NCBI GenBank assembly: GCA_015501595.1
Contig: JADNRX010000146.1
Location: 1 to 64,000 of the forward strand
Reading direction: 5' to 3'
Source: Hymenopellis radicata
Lineage: Eukaryota; Basidiomycota; Agaricomycetes; Agaricales; Physalacriaceae
Length of the DNA: 64,000 bases
Shown here: positions 57,916 through 64,000 of the stretch, in pieces
How the letters are laid out: every line of letters starts with the position of its first letter
How positions within the stretch are numbered: position 1 is the stretch's first letter
Notes under the pieces: generated by a model
What the model was told of the DNA's origin: nothing
Seen by the model: the letters and a program-made list of their open reading frames with translations, nothing else
Databases searched by the model: none
Made by a program: the position numbers and the translations under genes

Positions 57916-59603
57916 TCAGTACGAAGAATCGTCGTCAAAAACATGCTCACTCCACCGCATGACAAACTTATCAGAGTTGACCATCCCTGTCTCCTGTCGA
58001 ATGATAGTTTCCAAGCGCTTCCTTTCTGCAATATCGAACTCTTCTTCATCTTCCATCATCATCTCGAATTCAAGCACCTTCAACGAGGGATAACGGTCTT
58101 CTAGCAACGAGTTCCAATCAAGGAAACGAAATGCAAACACGTTGTCAATGTCTCTGGATTCTGCCAGATAGAACGTGAACTCCAGTCTCTGAAGGCAGGG
58201 GCATGACGGGAAGACAGCAAATATCGAGTTCAACCACCGCATACTGTAGTATTTCGATCAATTCGTCAGGTCTTGTGACCTGTGACCGGGTCTGACGAAA
58301 TTTTCGTTTCGTCAGATTACCATATATGGCAATAGCCGACGCGGCGGAGCTGCGTCGGGAGGCCAGCGGGGCCCCGCCAGGGGTTTTTTCGCAAAATTTT
58401 CAGTGACCGTTGTGACATTTCGTCAATTCGAAGGTCCTTGTGACCTGTGACGAACGAATTGAACGAAATAGTACAGTAATACGATCAGACTCGGTAGAGA
58501 TGTGGAGAACCCTCAAGGAGAGAATCTGCAAGACAGGTAAAACATTCAAGCCAAACGGCGGAGCTTCGCAACCCTCCAGATCTACATTCCGAAGCAGTGA
58601 GTCCTAACTCATAATATGGGATTCCCGATTTTAGAGAGAACGTACCCGCTGGCGTCCGCGGTGGTCTGAAACAAAGTTCCTCTAGTGTCCCGTGAGCCAT
58701 GCGTACGAGACGAGCAAAGCTGTCGGACGAAAAAGGAGGATCTCCAGATTCCCACCCGAGCTTTCGAAGACGAATAGGAGAAGGAGAGTTATGGAGTACA
58801 TTGTCCGGAAGCCAATCCATCGACCTTGGCTCGCAGTCCTCGAACCATATCTCTTCGAGTTGGGATAAGCTGATTCGAGATCCATGACCAGAGAAGACGT
58901 AAACAGGGTCCGAATTCGATAGGCTCCACAACCAAAATGTACATTTCTGAAGGTTTTGGAAAAAAACTCATGAAGTGCTCTTGACCTCCGCGCGAAGGTA
59001 GCTAGAGTAAGAAAGATCGGTGATGTTCGGGAAGGACATTAGGAAGCGTGTAGTATTGGCAGTAGTTGGATCGAATCCAGCCTCAGGAGAGGGCATCGTC
59101 CAATCAAGACTGGTCGCATTGCCCATGGCAGGAAGGATCACGTCGAAGTCTGAATCTTTCGGAAACGCGCAATCAAGAGCGGGAAATAGCCGCTCCGTGA
59201 ATATATATCGTGTTCCGTACTTTCGATGTTGACCTTTGCGCGCCCAATGAACCCAGTTGGTACAGATGTTGCGCGTTTACCAGCCTCTCTGTTGCACCCA
59301 GGTGGACCACCACTTTGCGAACATACTGGGCGACGTGGGGTAGAGACGAGCATATCAATGCCCATCTGACGAAATCGTTCTTGCAAAGGAAGGACGCCTC
59401 CGAAAAGAGGTATCGAAGGGCTGCCGCGCGCCAGATTTTCGACACCAATGACGCAGAATGCAGGAAAGCGATGTCGTCCTGATTGCAAGAGATAATTTCA
59501 TCGATCAACTCCAAGGGGAATTCATAGGAAGTCCTATAGCAACATGTTTGAGCACGCAAAGAGAAACTGGGGTGGGCATACCGTTTCCTGAATTGGTCGA
59601 CAT
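57916..59603 (-). pseudogene. F-box-like protein A' (frameshifted, MITE in last exon)
   Basis: It is a homologue of A, starting MSTNSGN at 59603. One T is missing after the first intron (GACTTCCTATGAATTC), which closes the frame. Other blocks are readable: YEFPLELIDEIISCNQDDIA, ASLVSKIWRAAALRYLF, SRISLSQLEEIWFEDCEPRS and FLDWNSLLEDRYPSLKVLEF. Exon 3 is split at 58244-58476 by a MITE. It stands head-to-head with P' (start 59741). Confidence 0.75.
58244..58476. mobile_element. TA-target MITE 2 (233 bp)
   Basis: Its ends are CTGTAGTATTTCGATCAATT and (reverse complement of the right end) CTGTACTATTTCGTTCAATT, with TA on both sides (58242-58243, 58477-58478). The uninterrupted relatives read CTTATGC or ATCATGC at the site. 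It contains CTTGTGACCTGTGAC near both ends in inverted orientation. The shared CTGTA-start and CTTGTGACCTG word link it to MITE 1. Confidence 0.85.
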
Positions 59604-59740
59604 GAACGTTGAAAGCCAAGTTTCGGCACTGCCGAAAACGGATAAGTCGATCGGCCCTGATCGATCTTCCTTGATCCTTCTCCGCCACCAAGTCAGCTCA
59701 TACTGTTCCCTCCCGCCACCAAGTCGTTTCTGTTGTCTTC

Positions 59741-61511
59741 ATGTCCACGAATATCTCCCGTGCGCCGCCACCCGCCTGTGGTCAATGTGCAGAATTCCAC
59801 AGTCCTTCCCTTCCCGATTTTTGCTCCACCAACATCTATCAGCGTCTAGCGAACACCAACGAACCCATCAGTGACATGGACAGGCAGCTCTATGCAGCGG
59901 AGATTTTTTCCAAGGTCCAGGAAGGAGTCGATGTTCTTGCCACCAGACGAGAGCATCTTCGCGCCATCGTACAGCACTTGGAGCAGGAACAGTCGCGAAT
60001 GCAGGATGTGCTTTTGAAGTGTCGTGGCGTAATATCACCATTGCGGCGTGTTCCCCAAGAGATTTTGACCGAAATCTTTCATCTTTCCTGTGTGGATCAC
60101 ACGAATATCTTGGATACCTCGGGCGGGCCATGGCGTCTCGGTCAGGTCTGCCGTCGATGGAGGAACATAGTTATATCCACGCCGCTTGTTATGGGGCGCG
60201 TCTACTTAGACTGTATCGACCCCACGAGTGCCAGCAGGGACATTGTCATCAAAGATTCCCTACCCATACTGCGCAGAGCACTTGCCCTCAGCTGCGAAAT
60301 TCCCCTTGACATAAAACTGCACATGATGACCGAGACGCTGATAATGCACACATCATCCACGAACTCTGGCTCAAAGAGTTGATGAGCGTCGCGGAGCGAT
60401 GGAAACATCTCTCTCTTCTGATCCACCAGGGTATGATATCTTCGCTGGAAACTGTGCGCGGAAGACTCCCGCTCCTCGAGACACTTGAACTGAGCTTACA
60501 TCCGACACAGATGGCTCACGTCTCAGGTGATGGTGTTATCATCGCATTTGTGGATGCCCCTTCTCTCAAGAGAATCAAACTAGGAAATATAAACCCATTG
60601 CATTATGAGGTGGATATACATCTACTTCCGATAACCCGCTTGGAAAGGACATGGTACATGGGTCGAGGAGGATGAGGAGATGTTGCCGGCTATACACCAT
60701 CTTCAGACGATTCTTCCGGCGTGTCCAAGTCTCACACACCTCCGAATGACATATCCCTACATATTTTCACTCAGAAATCCCGAGCCTTCAGTACGACATA
60801 TCACGCTTCGAACCCTCACTATATCTGACGACCATTTGCTCGACATGCTGGTACTCCCATGTCTCGAAGAATTGCATGTCAAAAACCCGGGCATGCTCAC
60901 CCTCATTCCTGGCATGCTGCCATCTTCCCGGGCCATGCTGACCGCCATCGCCAATTTGATTGCCCGGTCGGGTTGTTCGTTGAAGAGCCTCAGGATCGTA
61001 GACTTGCCTGATGCAATGGCACTATGCGCGGTCCTCGCGCTTACGCCGGAGCTCACAGAGCTCAAGCTCAAGTACAGAGAATGGAGTCAGAGCGACTACT
61101 ACGATGTCGTGCTCGAAGAGCTCTGGCCTGGGCTCACATTCACAAATGACTCCCAGCTCGTGCCGAAACTCACGTCCTTCATCGATCCACGTCAATAGCG
61201 CGTCGACGTACTACATGAAGCACACCATCGACTTTATCTCCAAGGGGACTCTTTGCAACTTCCTCGACAGCCGTTATCGTGATGACAATGGGGCTGCACG
61301 GTTGAAGAACGTTGAAATCTTGTTCCGGTTCGACGCAGACATATACAATCTTTGGACGAGGGCCGCCATTAAACGGCTCTTGGAGCTGAAACAGGACGGA
61401 CTAAACATCTCGATATGCACGAAGGGGGGAATGGCCCCCCTGAACCGTGATGGAAGTCCCAATCTCGGGTATACTGTAGACTTGCACGATCTTCGCAAGG
61501 TGTATGTGTAA
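59741..61511 (+). pseudogene. F-box/LRR family P, most complete copy (P')
   Basis: MSTNISRAPPPACGQCAEF is followed by SKVQEGVDVLATRREHLRA, a heptad-like EQEQSRMQDVLLKC and the F-box SPLRRVPQEILTEIFHLSC. Next is GPWRLGQVCRRWRNIVISTP and a Leu-rich C-terminal half to LKNVEILFRFDADIYNLW. This is the classic agaricomycete F-box gene layout. The frame changes three times: near 60325-60340, at 60655-60670 where ACATGGTACATGGG looks like a 7 bp duplication, and near 61195. All pieces are otherwise long and well kept, so the lesions are recent or are sequencing errors. Confidence 0.7.
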
Positions 61512-62042
61512 TAATACGTTTAGAAATAATACTGTAGACTTGCCTAATCTTCGAAGGTGTGTGTGTAGATTGAACAAAAATGAGGTGTCTTGATTCTTGA
61601 TAAGTATCTGACAAGCACAGTATCGGGCTGTCGAGCACGGGCGCTATACGCGCTAGGCCGTCTCAACGCGACTCGGGAGACCACGGGAGGAGGAGACCTG
61701 TAGTAATAATTAATGTAGTCTCAGAACTGCAGCGATCATACATCTGTCGAGCATCACTAGCTCGATGTCTGTCTGAAATTCACAGTAGTAAGGTCATACG
61801 TTATGGCGTGCCCCTCCTCAATCATCCGTCGCGCAGTCTCATTGACCTGCTGTCTAGCCCCTGCCTAGTACAGAGTGTTACCTCCTTGCATACGACGTCT
61901 CGGGTGAAGTGAAATCTAGCAGCCTTTCCTAAATTCTTTCATCTCAATTGTGAGATAAATACGACATTTCTCCCAAGCGGGAATGAGCCTAACTAGGTGA
62001 AAAATATGATTACCGCGCCGGACCTAGAAGAGGAAGGTTTGG
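61512..62042. other. Spacer between P' and A''
   Basis: From about 61860 it is a diverged copy of the F-box 3' block (TCCCAAGCGGGAATGAGCC and following). The rest shows nothing I recognise. TGTAGACTTGC...ATCTTCG is repeated near 61478 and 61533. Confidence 0.4.
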
Positions 62043-63495
62043 TCAGTAAGAAGAATCGTCGTCAAAAACTTGCTCACTCCATCGCATGACAAACTTATCA
62101 GAGTTGACCATCTCTGTCTCCTGTCGAATGATAGTTTCCAAGCGCTGCCTTTCTGCAATATCGAAGTCGTCTTCATCTTCCATCATCATCTCGAATGCAA
62201 GCACCTTCAAAGAGGGATAACGGTTTTCCAGTAACGAGTTCCAATCAAGGAAACGAAATGCAAACACGTTGTCAATGTCCCTGGATTCTGCCAGATAGAA
62301 CGTGAACTCCAGTCTCTGAAGGCAGGGGCATGACGGGAAGACAGCAACTATCGAGTTCAACCACTGCATAAGGCGATCAGACTGGGTAGAGATGTGGAGA
62401 GTCCTCAAGGAGAGAATCTGCAAGACAGGTAAAACATTCAAGCCAAACGGCGGAGCTTCGTAACCCTCCAGATCTACATTCCAAAGCAGTGAGTCCTAAA
62501 TCATGATATGGGATTCCAGATTTCATCGGAGGAAACTAACCGTTTGGCGTATACGGTGGTCCGAAACAAAGTTCCTCTAGTGTCCCGTGAGCCATGCGTA
62601 AGAGGCGAGCAAAGCCGTTGGACGAAAAAGGAGGATCTTCGAAATCCCAACTGACTTTGCGAATACGAATAGGAGAAGGAGAGTTATTGAGGACATAATC
62701 CAGAAGCCAATCCATCGACCCTAGCTCGCATTCCTCGAACCATATCTCTTCGAGTTGGGATATACTGATTCGAGATTCATGGGCAGCATAGACGTAAAGA
62801 GGGTCCGAATTGGATATGCCCCACATCGAAAATGTACATTTGTGAAGGTTGTGGAAAAAACTCATGAACTGCGCATGGAATACTGGGGGAACTTGAAGAT
62901 GGCTAGAGTACGAAAGATCGGTGATGTTCGGGAAAGACGTTAGGAAGCGTGTAGTATTGGCAGCAGTTAGATCGAATCCGTCCTTTGTAGAGGGCATCGT
63001 CCAATCAAGACTGGTCGCATTGGTCATGGTGGGAAGGACAACGTCGAAATCCGAAGGTTTCGGAAACTTGCAATCAAGAGCGGGAGATAGCGTGTCCTTA
63101 TAAGTATAGTATGGCGCAGCTTCGATTGCGCGTGCAATGAACCCAGTCGGCGCAGACGTTGCGCGTTCCTGTAGCCTCCACGTCCCACCCAGGTCGACCA
63201 CCACTTTGCGAACATACTGGGCAACGTGGGGTAGAGACGTGCATATCAATCCCCATCTGACGAAATCGTTCTTGCAAAGGAAGGACGCCTCCGAAAAGAG
63301 GTATCGAAGGGCTGCCGCCCGCCAGATTTTGGACACCAATGACGCAGAACGCAGGAAAGCGATGTCGTCCGGATTGCAAGAGATAATTTCATTGATCAAC
63401 TCTAAGGGAAAGTCATAAGGAAGTCCTATAGCAACATGTTTGAGCACGCAAAGAGAAACTGTGGTAGACATACCGTTTTCTAAGATAGTCGACAT
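62043..63495 (-). CDS. F-box-like/LRR-like protein A'' (intact, 3 exons)
   Basis: Near-identical inverted copy of gene A, with exons 63495-63474, 63425-62541 and 62473-62043; same intron sizes and 445 aa. Differences are single substitutions (for example LPTMTNATS for LPIMSNVTG, GISNSD for GTSDSD, a Gln for a Lys in AERQRL). Both A and A'' are open throughout while their sister copies are broken, which suggests that this form is the functional one. Start 200 bp from P'' in head-to-head orientation. Presumed SCF substrate adaptor by family. Confidence 0.75.
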
Positions 63496-63699
63496 GAGCG
63501 TTGAAAGACAGGCTTCGGCGCTGCCGAAAACGGACAAGTCGATCGTCACTGACTAGTACTGACTCCCTGATTTTTCTTCCGCCACCAAGTCACATACTGT
63601 AAGCCGTGTGCAAGCCTTCTTGTTCCACGTCTTGTGCATGGCTGCCGCTCGCTCAGCGACGCAGTACGCACTCAAAATCGTTTCAGCTTGGTTCTTTTG

Positions 63700-64000
63700 A
63701 TGCCCACCAATATCTCCCGTGCGCCGCCACCCGCCGTTTGTGCAGAATTCTACAATCCTTCCCTTCCCGATTTTTGCTCTACCGACGTCTATAAGCGTCT
63801 AGCGAGCACCAATTCGGAACCCATCAGACCTATGATAGACAGGCGTCTCTCTGCTACACAGATCCTTTCCAAGGTCCAGGAAGGAGTTGATGTTTTTGCC
63901 ACCAGACGAGAGCACCTTCGCACCGTCATACATCACTTGGAGCAGGAACAGTCGTGAATGCAGGACGGGCTTCCAAAGTCTCGCGGCGTAATATCACCAT
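63700..64000 (+). pseudogene. F-box/LRR family P'' with nonsense codon (runs off the window)
   Basis: MPTNISRAPPPAVCAEFYNP leads to SKVQEGVDVFATRREHLRTV and LEQEQS. At 63955 the CGA seen in P' is TGA, a C-to-T change at a CpG, so the frame ends. The homologous sequence continues to the window end (the F-box itself lies beyond). Confidence 0.65.

Larger units (their letters stand above)
55319..64000 (-). repeat. Right arm of ~50 kb-spaced inverted repeat (expanded)
   Basis: Reverse complement of the left arm (240-4604), from H3 through H2/H1 and the 3' block to F-box A'/A'' and P. It is longer by one F-box pair (A' and P', roughly 58250-62040) and by the MITEs at 55597 and 58244. It continues beyond the window. 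Confidence 0.8.

Overview
The window looks like nuclear DNA of a basidiomycete fungus, most likely an agaricomycete. Genes are split by many 45-70 bp GT-AG introns. The gene content is typical of that class: F-box/LRR-like genes, an M50B-like peptidase, PIG-O, a GH5 steryl/ceramide glucosidase, a DUF6533 membrane protein, a DUF6699-like protein and mitochondrial MetRS. There are no operons or bacterial signals.

Layout. (1) 1-13606 is an F-box island. One subfamily (copies A, B) and a second (C, D) lie in the same direction. A stands head-to-head with a decayed gene of a different F-box family (P). C is split by a 2.1 kb Ty3/gypsy-type LTR element with a 5 bp target duplication. A DUF6699-like gene lies between B and C. 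(2) 13921-45196 is a rearranged locus. A convergent pair, M50B-like peptidase (+) and PIG-O (-), occurs three times as a ~3.85 kb unit (U1, U2, U3). The units are separated by two copies (S1 10.8 kb, S2 8.3 kb) of an unrelated module. Only U1 keeps the 5' half of M50B, including its HExxH exons. Only U3 keeps the 5' exon of PIG-O. The array therefore retains one complete gene of each kind plus two broken copies of each. S1 carries three transposon insertions with clean target duplications whose empty sites are seen in S2. (3) 45494-55490 is ordinary gene-dense sequence: GH5, DUF6533, a Pro/Glu-rich protein, a small zinc-finger-like protein, mitochondrial MetRS and a small unknown. (4) 55319-64000 is an inverted copy of the left end (about 240-4604), enlarged by an extra F-box pair (A', P') and by two MITEs. 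It ends with intact F-box gene A'' and a nonsense-mutated P''.

How it fits together. The intact genes are housekeeping: GPI-anchor synthesis, mitochondrial translation and glycolipid turnover. The rest records recent genome dynamics. This includes tandem duplication with junction capture, a 3.6 kb near-identical tract shared by copies 2 and 3, transposon insertions that can be dated relative to the duplications, and birth and decay of F-box genes in inverted repeats about 50 kb apart. I found no CRISPR array, rRNA or convincing tRNA. Exon boundaries were read by eye from splice motifs and frame continuity.
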